A stretch of 22,287 nt of DNA, from the IMG/VR virus record IMGVR_UViG_3300033146_004211, positions 1 to 22,287 of that record; one strand, 5' to 3'. Every line of letters begins with the position of its first letter. Positions within the stretch are counted from its first letter, which is position 1. A program made the position numbers and the translations under genes. Positions 1-7,657 of this stretch are shown in pieces. The notes below the pieces were generated by a model. That model was not told the DNA's origin, ran no database searches, and was given only the letters and a program-made list of their open reading frames with translations. Source of the stretch: a virus.

Positions 1-1
1 T

Positions 2-268
2 ACAGGAAAACCACCTGAGCCAAGGTTTTCGGTTGCTACTGCGCGATACCTGTATGTGTCCAGCGTGGATGAGGCTTTTAGATTATGGCTTAGAGACAAC
101 TATCATGACATTCTCAATAACGAAAAAATAGAAATTTTTATGATTAAAGAAGGGTCAATTACTACGCTTTGGTATACTATTAAACATAATGGATTACCTG
201 ATGAAGCATGGATAGACTGGTATCATGTTGGTCATAACATTGAATTTAAAGACAGATCGGAGATTTAA
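2..268 (+). CDS. hypothetical protein, 3' end (5' truncated by window)
   Basis: The frame ending in TAA at 266-268 is open all the way to the left edge, giving 88 codons plus the stop. The gene therefore probably begins outside the window, and the GTG at 56 is only one possible internal start. The visible part is mixed acidic and aromatic, with a Trp/Tyr-rich C-terminus (WIDWYHVGHN), and shows no signal peptide or membrane segment. I do not recognise a family. It lies 3 bases upstream of the helix-turn-helix gene and on the same strand as the nuclease and helicase genes. It is most likely part of the phage DNA-metabolism operon. A replication protein C-terminus is possible but not shown. Confidence 0.6.
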   Translation, partial: TGKPPEPRFSVATARYLYVSSVDEAFRLWLRDNYHDILNNEKIEIFMIKEGSITTLWYTIKHNGLPDEAWIDWYHVGHNIEFKDRSEI

Positions 269-271
269 AAA

Positions 272-478
272 ATGGAAACTAAATATATAACATTAATAGA
301 GGCAGCAGATATGTTGGGTAAATCTGATGTGATGGTTAGAATCTACGCAAGGGCCGGATGTTTTAGGACGGCTGTTAAACTGGGGGGTACACAGTGGAGA
401 GTGGAAAGATCTGAAATAGAGGGTATTTTATCAGGTGATATTGTTGTAGATTTTAGACGGGCAAAGGAGAATATTTAA
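272..478 (+). CDS. small helix-turn-helix (excisionase/MerR-like) DNA-binding protein
   Basis: This is a 68-residue protein. Its N-terminal half reads like an HTH_17/excisionase-type winged helix: a YITLIEAADMLGKS helix pair (about 5-18), a recognition-helix region (about 19-33), then a GGTQWRVERSEIEGIL wing and helix (about 38-53). Proteins of this type bind DNA and act as excisionases or small regulators. Here there is no integrase beside it, so a regulatory or replication-accessory role is as likely. The ATG at 272 has a GGAG Shine-Dalgarno at 259-262. The gene starts 3 bases after the preceding stop and ends one base before the nuclease gene. Family assignment is by pattern only; the target is unknown. 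Confidence 0.65.
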   Translation: METKYITLIEAADMLGKSDVMVRIYARAGCFRTAVKLGGTQWRVERSEIEGILSGDIVVDFRRAKENI

Positions 479-479
479 A

Positions 480-830
480 ATGAAAGAATCTACTATTGAA
501 CAGATATTTGCAAAAAAGGCAAAAAGGTATGGCTGTAAAGTTGTAAAGTTTTATGACAATGCAGAGAATGGGGCCCCTGACAGAATTATTTTAACACCGA
601 CCGGCCACACCATGTTTATTGAATTTAAAAAGCCGGGTAAAATTTGGCGGGCAGACCAGGAAGATTATGCCCAGAAATTGGCAAAGCTTGGTTTTCTGGC
701 ATTGGTAGCCACGGGGTATGCCGGCCCAGTGGGTATTATTAACAACATATGTACAGCTAAAGATCCAAACAAGGTTTATAGTTTTTATTTAGATCTGATG
801 CGCCAACGGATTTTAACTAATGAGATATAA
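480..830 (+). CDS. VRR-NUC domain nuclease
   Basis: This 116-residue protein matches the VRR-NUC branch of the PD-(D/E)XK nucleases. It has an N-terminal acidic residue in ESTIEQIF (about 3-10), the GAPDRIIL motif (31-38, with Asp34), the FIEFKKPG motif (47-54, with Glu48 and Lys50 as the E-x-K pair) and a following Gln60. These residues would bind the metal and cut DNA; family members act on branched or structured DNA. The start ATG at 480 has an AAAGGAGA Shine-Dalgarno at about 463-469. The gene overlaps the SNF2-type helicase gene by 11 bases, so the two are probably translationally coupled. VRR-NUC genes next to SNF2-like helicases are a familiar phage pairing, probably for replication or recombination. 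Confidence 0.85.
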   Translation: MKESTIEQIFAKKAKRYGCKVVKFYDNAENGAPDRIILTPTGHTMFIEFKKPGKIWRADQEDYAQKLAKLGFLALVATGYAGPVGIINNICTAKDPNKVYSFYLDLMRQRILTNEI

Positions 831-2313
831 AGCTGAGAAATATCAACTTGAAGGCATTAAATTTATTTGCCGGCACCCTTACTGTGGTCTGTTTGCCGAC
901 CCCGGTACAGGTAAAACGGGCATGACATTAGCCGCATTTACTGCACTGAAAAAAGCTGGTATAGTTAAGCGGGCTCTGGTAATTGCCCCAAGATTAGTAG
1001 TCTATAACGTCTGGCCCAAGGAGATTAAAAAATTTGACCAGTTCAAAGATTTATCAATTAATATTATTCATGGTGAAAATAAAGACGTAAAAATTATTAA
1101 TGAATTAATGCAACCGAATCATGATTTAACAATTACTAATCCAGAATCACTAAAATGGTTTTTTTCCATGCTGACAAAAAAATGGTTTACAAGAAAAACC
1201 AATCCCTTAGGGTGGCCATGGGATATGCTGATTATTGATGAAAGTTCTAAATTTAAAAACCATGGTGCAATAAGATTTAAAGTTTTAAAACCATATTTAG
1301 AACTCTTTAAAAAAAGAGTTATATTGACCGGGACCCCCACACCCAACACATTACAAGACCTGTGGAGTCAGATGTATATTGTTGATGAGGGTCAGAGCCT
1401 GGGCGGGACATTGACAGCATTTAGATCCAGATGGTTTCAGATAGACAATCCAAAATTTTACACGTATAAACTATTGCCAAATTCCGAAAACACAATTTAC
1501 AGGGCCATAGCTCCAAAGATTATCAGATTCGACGAGACACTGTTTAAATTACCTGAACGCATCGTACACAATGTAGTTGTATCACTAAAAAATAAAGCAC
1601 AAGATGTTTATACGGGGATGGAAAAACAGCTTATTGCTGAAATTGATAATGAAGAGATTACAGCTCCAAATGCATCCTCAAAATATCTACTATGTAGACA
1701 GATAGCTAATGGATGTATGTATGACCCTGACACCCTACAGCCTGATGGGGAAATAGATGGCAGGAAACGGAAGAGAGTTGTACATAAAATTCATACCGAA
1801 AAATTAGAGGCTCTTGACAATATTTTAGATGAGCTGCAGGGCAAACCTGCTTTAATATCTTATTATTTTAGACATGATTTAGATTCAATTTTAACACATT
1901 TAAAAAAGAGATATAAAAAAGAGATAATGTTTATTGGTAGTGGTGTCAGTGTCAGTGAAGTCAATACGTCTATTGAGTTATGGAACAGGGGGCAGCTACC
2001 TGTCTTGATTGTCCATCCTGCATCAATGGCCCACGGCTTAAATTTACAGGCGGGTGGTAATGACATTATTTTTTATTCTTTAACGGACAATTTGGAAGAC
2101 TACCAGCAACTAATTAAGAGGCTACATAGACGTGGGGTGGTTGGTCAGGTAAGAGTACATAGAATTGTAGCGGATAAAACTATTGATATGGCTGTACTGA
2201 AAAGACTGGATGATAAAGCAATAAATCAGAAAACTCTTTTAGATTATATAAAAGAGTATAACAGGGAAACAACTAACAGCATGCTGGACAGTATGCAGAG
2301 TGGAGCATGGTAA
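820..2313 (+). CDS. SNF2-family DEAD-like helicase/ATPase
   Basis: This is a 497-residue superfamily 2 ATPase. Visible motifs are Walker A (PGTGKT, 28-33), the motif II box IIDESSKFKN (138-147, DESS in place of DEAH), motif III LTGTPTPN (169-176), motif V around HPASMAHGLNLQ (399-410) and motif VI around QQLIKRLHRRGVVGQ (429-443), whose spaced Arg residues and final Gln resemble the SNF2 QxxxRxxRxGQ signature. The two RecA-like lobes are complete and there is no long accessory domain, as in short phage SNF2-like proteins. It would use ATP to move along or remodel DNA during phage replication or recombination. The ATG at 820 lies inside the end of the nuclease gene. The stop at 2311-2313 abuts the amidase gene. 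Confidence 0.9.
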   Translation: MRYKAEKYQLEGIKFICRHPYCGLFADPGTGKTGMTLAAFTALKKAGIVKRALVIAPRLVVYNVWPKEIKKFDQFKDLSINIIHGENKDVKIINELMQPNHDLTITNPESLKWFFSMLTKKWFTRKTNPLGWPWDMLIIDESSKFKNHGAIRFKVLKPYLELFKKRVILTGTPTPNTLQDLWSQMYIVDEGQSLGGTLTAFRSRWFQIDNPKFYTYKLLPNSENTIYRAIAPKIIRFDETLFKLPERIVHNVVVSLKNKAQDVYTGMEKQLIAEIDNEEITAPNASSKYLLCRQIANGCMYDPDTLQPDGEIDGRKRKRVVHKIHTEKLEALDNILDELQGKPALISYYFRHDLDSILTHLKKRYKKEIMFIGSGVSVSEVNTSIELWNRGQLPVLIVHPASMAHGLNLQAGGNDIIFYSLTDNLEDYQQLIKRLHRRGVVGQVRVHRIVADKTIDMAVLKRLDDKAINQKTLLDYIKEYNRETTNSMLDSMQSGAW

Positions 2314-2314
2314 T

Positions 2315-2929
2315 ATGTCAAATTTTACATGGATTTTGGACCCGGGTCATGGCGGTGTAGGTATTGGCGGGGAGTATTTGACCAAGGGTAAACAATCACC
2401 GGATGTACCCCCCGGTATTTATGAGGGGAAGTTTAACAGGGAGGTAGCATTTGGGGTTAAGTACTCTTTAGATGAGGTTGGCATTGATTGCATGATCACC
2501 AACCCGGGCATTATTAATATTAAAAATAAATTCAGAACCAAGTTCGCCCGCGATATGCAAAAAATTAGAAAAAATTGTATTTTTGTGTCAATCCATGCCA
2601 ATGCTAAGGGGTCCGGTAAAAACTGGAATAATGCCCGTGGCACAACCATTTTTAATTACCCGGGCGACGACCGTGGTAAAATATTATCAGAGAGATTGAT
2701 AAAAGCTTTTGGCAGTCATACACATCTTTTTCAGAGAGGTATACATACATCAAGATTCAATGTGCTTTTTGGCACCCGCAATATGCCCTCTTTGCTTGTT
2801 GAGTGTGGTTTTATGACCCATAAACAGGAAGCTTCTTATTTAGCCAGCTCTAAGGGCGTCTGGGATATAGTGACTGCGATCACTCAAATGATAACCATTA
2901 CAGAGATGAAAGGGTTTTTAAAATGGTAA
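2315..2929 (+). CDS. N-acetylmuramoyl-L-alanine amidase (Amidase_3), probable endolysin
   Basis: This 204-residue zinc amidase would cleave the bond between MurNAc and L-Ala in peptidoglycan. Counting from ATG 2315, the Amidase_3 residues are in order: DPGHGG with His12, Glu37 in YEGKFNREVA, SIHANA with His94, and LVECGF with the catalytic Glu163. No signal peptide, LysM or SH3 domain is seen, so the catalytic domain stands alone, as in many endolysins of Gram-negative phages. A GTG in the same frame at 2300 could start a longer protein, but ATG 2315 has GTGGAG at 2300-2305 at the right spacing and is preferred. The gene sits in the plus-strand DNA-metabolism operon, not with the virion genes, and overlaps the DUF3310 gene. 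Confidence 0.88.
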   Translation: MSNFTWILDPGHGGVGIGGEYLTKGKQSPDVPPGIYEGKFNREVAFGVKYSLDEVGIDCMITNPGIINIKNKFRTKFARDMQKIRKNCIFVSIHANAKGSGKNWNNARGTTIFNYPGDDRGKILSERLIKAFGSHTHLFQRGIHTSRFNVLFGTRNMPSLLVECGFMTHKQEASYLASSKGVWDIVTAITQMITITEMKGFLKW

Positions 2930-3156
2930 AGCCCAACCAACATGCTGATCACTATAAAAAAATGAAAATACAGCCATGGGATGTGATGGAGCAGAGGACT
3001 GAGAGGAATGACAGCATCCCGGATATAAAATTAATTTCTCTGGCAATGGCCCTTAAATACATAATGAGGGCTGGTTTAAAAGATGGCGAGCCCTGGCAAA
3101 AGGATATTGAGAAAGCTGTAAATTTATTGAACAGGGCGTTGACTGGTGAGTGGTAA
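2923..3156 (+). CDS. DUF3310 family protein (putative nucleotide kinase-like)
   Basis: This 77-residue protein carries the compact DUF3310 pattern: HYKKMKIQPWDVME (about 9-22), then ALKYIMRAGLKDG (about 43-55), then DIEKAVNLLNRAL (about 61-73). DUF3310 proteins are common in phages and are often annotated as nucleotide kinase-like by comparison with T7 gp1.7. No catalytic residue can be assigned from the sequence, so the enzymatic role is an inference. The ATG at 2923 lies within the end of the amidase gene (7-base overlap), with AAAGGG a few bases upstream. It is the last gene of the plus-strand operon. Its stop codon is one base from the stop codon of the converging fibre gene. Confidence 0.8.
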   Translation: MVKPNQHADHYKKMKIQPWDVMEQRTERNDSIPDIKLISLAMALKYIMRAGLKDGEPWQKDIEKAVNLLNRALTGEW

Positions 3157-3157
3157 A

Positions 3158-4507
3158 CTATCTGTTAAAAATATTCTGAAATCTAAAGATCTTATCATTA
3201 TATGCCGGCACCGAGACACCATACAGATTAACATATAAGCTGTTACCGTCAAACATTAATGGCGCCTTACCGCCGTGGGTGCCAACAACATCAAGAGGTG
3301 TGTTGGATATTAATCTGAACCAGTCATCCCTATTAGTAACAGTACTTAAATAATGATTTTTAGTTGTGTTACCTTGGTATAATCCCAAGCTCAAATAGGG
3401 TAATCTGACCAACATGTTTTTTGATCCTACAGGGCCAGATCCTAAATCGGGCATGTACAGAGACAGCCACATATTTTGGCCATCAAAAACCATACCAAAA
3501 ATGTTAACATAGCCAGTGCCCCAACTATTAACTATTACCGAGCTACAATATCGTTGAGCTACAGAGCCCAAAAAATGTAATGTCGTAGTGGTAGAATTAT
3601 CATAACTCGAATAGCAGAAAACATCACCTAAACTCACTAAGTGTATGTGTAAACGGCCGGTCAGTAGAGGGAAGCTTACAACAGATGACAGACTGTTTTC
3701 CGTCAAGCTGTTTATATCATATGTGCCTGAATTGTTTCTGATTGTAAAAACTACGGTATTAAAAAGACTTATGCACTCACCGTCCGGTCTTGAGCCAGCG
3801 GATAGGCCTGTGTTATTAGATACTAATATAGTCCCGTCTGATTCTTTAATAATTGCCTGTTTGTTACCCGCCCAGTTGCCCCCACAAAAAAGATTACCAT
3901 TGGTCATAACTTTTATAATCGGCTGGGCTGACGTACCGCTGGTACCCAGATTTGCGGATTGAGACCAGTCGGGCCTATGTGCTCTGGTTGCGATCTCAAA
4001 AGCTTCCACATTTATTATAACATCTGGGGATGTACCCGCTTCTTTTAATACATATACGTAAGTTCCATCACCGGCTATACGTTGATACTTTTCAGTTAAC
4101 CTGGATGTTTTAACAACTGCTTTATCTGTTGGGTCATTTAATTGTGTAACTTCCAGAGTTGATATTGTTGTAGAGCTGTCATAAGTTATAGCCCATAATT
4201 CATGCTCTGTAACAACAGCATCGACGAAGTGATTTGTATAACTGAAGGTGTTGTATTCACTGTCTGGAAAAGCCATTTTTCTGAAATTAACAGCAGATAT
4301 GCCCCCTTTTTTAACCAGAGATAAATTATTTTTTTCGCTGTTCGCAACGTCCACAACTTCATTTAATATTGCATCACGCTCGTTCATCCTATGGTTCTCC
4401 CAGTCAAATCTCGGTTTTTCATTACCAAGCCAGCCAGCCGATATTTTAGAGTCAGATGGCTTTGCTTTAATTCCTGTTTTTGCCCATTCCAGTATTTTAC
4501 TAATCAT
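3158..4507 (-). CDS. putative tail fibre / receptor-binding protein, propeller-like
   Basis: This 449-residue protein is the last gene of the virion operon, directly after the baseplate DUF2612 gene, which is the usual place for a tail fibre. The N-terminus (about 20-50: SAGWLGNEKPRFDWENHRMN, then DAILNEVVD) resembles the short anchor segments of phage fibres. The rest is a series of short beta-rich units each containing a hydrophobic strand and a turn, such as HELWAITYD, GTYVYVLKE, GNLFCGGNW, GQNMWLSLYM and GNSLYVNLYG. This looks like a beta-propeller rather than a collagen-like or triple-helical fibre; that fold is my inference. The start ATG has an AAAGGAAAA Shine-Dalgarno. No fibre chaperone gene follows. 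A role in host recognition is likely but unproven. Confidence 0.7.
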   Translation of the reverse strand: MISKILEWAKTGIKAKPSDSKISAGWLGNEKPRFDWENHRMNERDAILNEVVDVANSEKNNLSLVKKGGISAVNFRKMAFPDSEYNTFSYTNHFVDAVVTEHELWAITYDSSTTISTLEVTQLNDPTDKAVVKTSRLTEKYQRIAGDGTYVYVLKEAGTSPDVIINVEAFEIATRAHRPDWSQSANLGTSGTSAQPIIKVMTNGNLFCGGNWAGNKQAIIKESDGTILVSNNTGLSAGSRPDGECISLFNTVVFTIRNNSGTYDINSLTENSLSSVVSFPLLTGRLHIHLVSLGDVFCYSSYDNSTTTTLHFLGSVAQRYCSSVIVNSWGTGYVNIFGMVFDGQNMWLSLYMPDLGSGPVGSKNMLVRLPYLSLGLYQGNTTKNHYLSTVTNRDDWFRLISNTPLDVVGTHGGKAPLMFDGNSLYVNLYGVSVPAYNDKIFRFQNIFNR

Positions 4508-4519
4508 GATGTTTTCCTT

Positions 4520-5113
4520 TTATGGCCAATTTGATATGGCTATATTTATCCCAGCGGCTACGGGTGCATATTGAACCAACCAGGCACGCTCTAACACAGT
4601 TAAACTCTCCGCTATTTCTACAGATACGGACCCTGTTTCAGGTACTGTTACAATAGATTCAATACCAAAAGCATTTTTAATGTAAGTGTATATATTTGGT
4701 ATAGTCGGTGAAACATTAGTTGCAAAAATTTTTGCTTTTATTAATACTCTGAACTTGTCATCATCAATTCTATCCGTAGTTGGTAAACCAAAACCGTCCA
4801 TGTAATGCCCACCATTTAAACCGGTTGAATCACTGAAACCCTCTGTAGTGCTTATCTCCGACACTGTTCCATAGGTGAAAATATTCTCCTCTGATTCATA
4901 CGGTCTGGACAAAACTCCGACTATAACACCAATTGTGTCCAACCATACACCAGAAGCTGTATCCAAAAATCTATAAAACATTAGATAGTCAATCAGGCTG
5001 TCTGTGTCATCAAACCTATTATTAATAACCTTAATTAAATCTATTAGCCTACCTGTAATCTTAAACTGGTCGGGCAATCTGTCAATCATTTTTTGGCCCA
5101 GCAAAGAAGTCAT
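4520..5113 (-). CDS. DUF2612 baseplate protein (gpI / YmfQ-like position)
   Basis: This 197-residue protein matches the DUF2612 pattern: an N-terminal helical part (RLPDQFKITGRLIDLIKVIN), a FLDTASGVWLDTIGVIVGV segment (about 49-67), then GFGLPTTDRIDDDKFRVLIKAKI (about 106-129) and a C-terminal part ending in a hydrophobic GINIAISNWP. DUF2612 proteins occupy the place of P2 gpI, linking the gpJ wedge to the tail fibre. It overlaps the gpJ gene by an ATGA stop/start and is followed by the fibre gene after 12 bases. It would be part of the baseplate periphery and fibre attachment site. Confidence 0.82.
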   Translation of the reverse strand: MTSLLGQKMIDRLPDQFKITGRLIDLIKVINNRFDDTDSLIDYLMFYRFLDTASGVWLDTIGVIVGVLSRPYESEENIFTYGTVSEISTTEGFSDSTGLNGGHYMDGFGLPTTDRIDDDKFRVLIKAKIFATNVSPTIPNIYTYIKNAFGIESIVTVPETGSVSVEIAESLTVLERAWLVQYAPVAAGINIAISNWP

Positions 5114-6297
5114 TGTACCACCTCAATTAGCGCAATGGTAGTACTTGCAATTTCGCCCGGGCCAACAGGGATGGGGGTGTCAACTGCCGGGTTGGTCTCT
5201 TTAGATATTAGCAAACTTTTAATATAGTGTCCCGGGACTGCATTAACAGGACTGTATAATCTGGACGCAAAAACGTCATTGCCTAAACCATATGGCTCTA
5301 CCAATTTATTATCCAGATAAAATTTACCGTCAAAAAAATCAACAATATTTTGTTTTATTAAATCATCGCCATTGGATGGATACTCATTATCTCTAATCAA
5401 AGTTACTTTGATACTTATATCAATCTCTACAGGTCTCGAGAATTTTACATTATAAGTTTGACCTGTTACAGGGTCACTATGTGCAACCACAACCTCACCA
5501 TATTGGCCGACGCCACCGGCTCTTGAATTAAAAATCTTACTAGCAATATCTGCATCACTACCACCCTTGACAACCGGCCATATAGTATGTGCAGGGATAC
5601 CATATTCGTCAACACTTGATGTGTCGTTCTCATATACTCTTGCGAGTGACACATCATCAATTTCCATGATAGCTGTGTAAATGGCTACAACATTCGCATT
5701 ACCACTTTGGGCTGCCGCCTGTGCCCTTCGTGGTCTTAATTCTGTATCTGTTTCTTCATTAGCTCCCAGACTTGCATCAACACTATTAACAACACCTGCC
5801 CAGCCATACACTGGAGTCTCTATTTTCGTTAATGTCCCGTTAGGGGCAGCTATAGGCCCTTCGTTGATAGCTGTTACGGATACTGTTTTGGTTTCATCTG
5901 ACGCGAGAGTTATATTTGCATCGATGGCAAATTTCTCACCCACCAAAGGATCGGAGATTAAGGAGCCAGCTGGTATATTAGAGCCTTTATGGTTTGCGGT
6001 AACATCGACACTACACGTTGAGTGTCTCGATTCCTTGCGCTTAATACCATTCAACAAAACTAACTGGGATAAAAAAACATCTTTAGCCGAGTTGGGGTTA
6101 AACAGTCCTGCAACTAATTCTATTTTTTCATTTTGGTCAGACAGCCGCTCTGAAATCATACTACCCAGCTGACCAAATACAGACTCCAAATCAGTTCTCA
6201 CACCCTCACCAAAAGCGGTCTCCAGATCTGCATCATAGTCGCTTTTAATTTTATCATATCTGTCAATATAAATACCTGTATCATCAATTATGGACAT
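5110..6297 (-). CDS. baseplate J-like protein (wedge)
   Basis: This 395-residue protein is of the baseplate J (P2 gpJ/Mu gp47) family. It starts with a short helical segment (IYIDRYDKIKSDYDADLETAFGEG), has the conserved VFGQLGSMISERL and LFNPNSAKDVFLSQLVLLNGIKR stretch, the AGSLISD/VGEKFAIDANI beta domain, and the characteristic GANEETDTELRPRRAQAAAQSG segment (about 178-199), followed by the IYTAIMEIDDVSLARVYEND and HTIWPVVKGGSDADIASKIFNSRAGG regions. It forms the wedge of the baseplate with the gp25-like protein encoded just upstream. The ATG at 6297 starts one base after the gp25-like stop. The 3' end overlaps the DUF2612 gene by ATGA. Confidence 0.92.
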   Translation of the reverse strand: MSIIDDTGIYIDRYDKIKSDYDADLETAFGEGVRTDLESVFGQLGSMISERLSDQNEKIELVAGLFNPNSAKDVFLSQLVLLNGIKRKESRHSTCSVDVTANHKGSNIPAGSLISDPLVGEKFAIDANITLASDETKTVSVTAINEGPIAAPNGTLTKIETPVYGWAGVVNSVDASLGANEETDTELRPRRAQAAAQSGNANVVAIYTAIMEIDDVSLARVYENDTSSVDEYGIPAHTIWPVVKGGSDADIASKIFNSRAGGVGQYGEVVVAHSDPVTGQTYNVKFSRPVEIDISIKVTLIRDNEYPSNGDDLIKQNIVDFFDGKFYLDNKLVEPYGLGNDVFASRLYSPVNAVPGHYIKSLLISKETNPAVDTPIPVGPGEIASTTIALIEVVQ

Positions 6298-6298
6298 A

Positions 6299-6652
6299 TT
6301 ATAAACCTATCCCCGCTGTTATTTCACCATATACTGTATCAGCAGTAAATTCTACGGTTGCTAAATGGTCATCAGGATTTAAACCAAATTCAAATCTTAA
6401 AATCTGATTCACACCCGGTGTTTTCCTTATCGTATCTTTTAATATCTTCGCTTTTTGTTCATAACTGGTTGTCATATCAAACATTGCATCATACCACGGA
6501 ACACCAATTAAGAAATTAAAAAAGTTTTCGCCTTCAATAAACAATAATCTAATCCCTGCATTCTGGGCCACCTCCGGCCCGTCAATTATTAGCTCTAAAT
6601 CACCATTTTTCATTGATAAGTTATAATCAATATCTAGTTTTAAATCAATCAC
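6299..6652 (-). CDS. gp25/GPW-like baseplate wedge protein
   Basis: A small (117-residue) gp25-like baseplate protein. The sequence shows LDIDYNLSMKNGDLELI near the N-terminus, NAGIRLLFIEGENFFNFLIGVPWYDAMF in the middle and an ILKDTIRKTPGVNQI segment towards the C-terminus, as in DUF2634 and gp25-type proteins that join gpJ in the wedge and dock on the sheath. The open frame extends to a GTG at 6682, but the GTG at 6652 is preceded by GGAAAGGTG at the right distance and fits the family length better. This start gives an 8-base overlap with the upstream gene (ATGTGATTGA). The gpJ gene follows after one base. Confident on family, less on start. Confidence 0.8.
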   Translation of the reverse strand: MIDLKLDIDYNLSMKNGDLELIIDGPEVAQNAGIRLLFIEGENFFNFLIGVPWYDAMFDMTTSYEQKAKILKDTIRKTPGVNQILRFEFGLNPDDHLATVEFTADTVYGEITAGIGL

Positions 6653-7055
6653 ATGACACCTTTCCGTCCTGACCGGCTTCACTCACCTTGACAGTACACG
6701 AGCATGGTACCACCGCCCCGCTGGCATTATTTGTAAATGAGCCGACACAGTTACCGGCATCGTCAATGCGCATAACTGCCCGATTGTCATCTTTAGTTTT
6801 AACTGCACTGGCAAGAGTAGTACCACCACCTGCAACAAATGTATGGGCAGCAAGGGTGTGTGGACAGGGCAATGCCGCTGTAAATGTATAACTAATGTTG
6901 ACTAGAGCTATTGCATTATTATCAATTTTTGTTTTAGCCGATTCGGTGGTCATTACTGAGATTTGGTCAACACTTAAATCACCAGCGTAAACAGTGCCGC
7001 CTGGTGCAACATTATCAAATTTTATTTTTAAGTTCTTAGTTGCAATTAATTTCAT
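6645..7055 (-). CDS. Cys/His-rich baseplate protein, possible PAAR-like spike tip
   Basis: This 136-residue protein is not one I recognise with certainty. The N-terminal half (about 1-55: KNLKIKFDNVAPGGTVYAGD) resembles a small beta domain. The C-terminal half has CPH at 64-66, a further His71, then Cys103, PCSC at 117-120 and Cys135. The order CPH, then Cys, then PC recalls PAAR-like tips, in which such residues bind a metal at the point of the spike. The gene is coupled by an ATGA overlap to the spike gene directly upstream and overlaps the gp25-like gene downstream, so a baseplate role is well supported by context. The tip assignment is inference; an alternative is a baseplate accessory protein with an unrelated cysteine cluster. 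Confidence 0.55.
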   Translation of the reverse strand: MKLIATKNLKIKFDNVAPGGTVYAGDLSVDQISVMTTESAKTKIDNNAIALVNISYTFTAALPCPHTLAAHTFVAGGGTTLASAVKTKDDNRAVMRIDDAGNCVGSFTNNASGAVVPCSCTVKVSEAGQDGKVSCD

Positions 7056-7657
7056 GCGTCCACCGTCAAATGCCCATTTAAATCAATCTTACCGCTGCCA
7101 TCAATACTAATACTACCGCTGCCATTATCAATATTAATAATATCGTCTTTAATATCAATAGTGGCGTCACCTGTGGCAATGTTGATATTATTATCAACTA
7201 AATGGATTATAGCATCACTATCAAGATTTTTCAATGTTAGGCCATCACCGACATCAAAACCACTATCAAAAGGCAACAGCCCCATTACAGCCACTGCATC
7301 AGAGATATTAAAAGTACGTGGGCTTTTGGCGTCTATAACATCACCTGATGAGTTTTTCCATGCGTCAATTGACCTTTGTGATACCAGTAGCAAAACCCAT
7401 GAATCAATAGCCGGTGGAGTAGTAACCCAGTAGCTGCCAGCCCCAAAATACATTATGGGTACATCTTCAAGTATGGGCATGGGTGTGGCATCTTTGCCCT
7501 TAAATTTTCTCTTTATGACAGGTTGAACAGATATTTTATTTTTACCGTCAAAAGCTGTTACCCGTCCCGGCAGGATGGTGTTGAGTTGCCCGGTCATGAT
7601 AGCATTAAAAATTTTGGGCAAGGCATGCTCAATACGTTCTTTGTGATTATAACTCAT
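7052..7657 (-). CDS. baseplate spike protein, Gp138 N-terminal type (gpV-like)
   Basis: This 201-residue protein matches the gp138/gpV spike pattern. An N-terminal OB-like domain (about 25-105) contains LPGRVTAFDGKNKISVQPV, then ILEDVPIMYFGAGSYWVTTPP and SWVLLLVSQRSIDAW. The C-terminal third (about 140-201) is a row of short alternating strands rich in Asp, Asn, Ile and Gly (INIATGDATIDIKDDIINI, then GSISIDGSGKIDLNGHL), as expected for a three-stranded beta-helix needle. It would sit as a trimer under the hub and pierce the outer membrane. It lacks an obvious HxH metal site at the C-terminus (only a single His), which fits a separately encoded tip. ATGA overlaps couple it to the hub gene and the next gene. 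Confidence 0.85.
   Translation of the reverse strand: MSYNHKERIEHALPKIFNAIMTGQLNTILPGRVTAFDGKNKISVQPVIKRKFKGKDATPMPILEDVPIMYFGAGSYWVTTPPAIDSWVLLLVSQRSIDAWKNSSGDVIDAKSPRTFNISDAVAVMGLLPFDSGFDVGDGLTLKNLDSDAIIHLVDNNINIATGDATIDIKDDIINIDNGSGSISIDGSGKIDLNGHLTVDA

Noticed and set aside
272-478. Lysogeny module signalled by an excisionase-like protein
   Set aside because: No integrase, repressor or att-like repeat is seen; small HTH proteins also occur in replication operons of lytic phages.
5681-6172. Long plus-strand open frame (163 codons) opposite the gpJ gene
   Set aside because: It lies entirely opposite a well-recognised gene, has no ribosome site, and shows no recognisable protein features.
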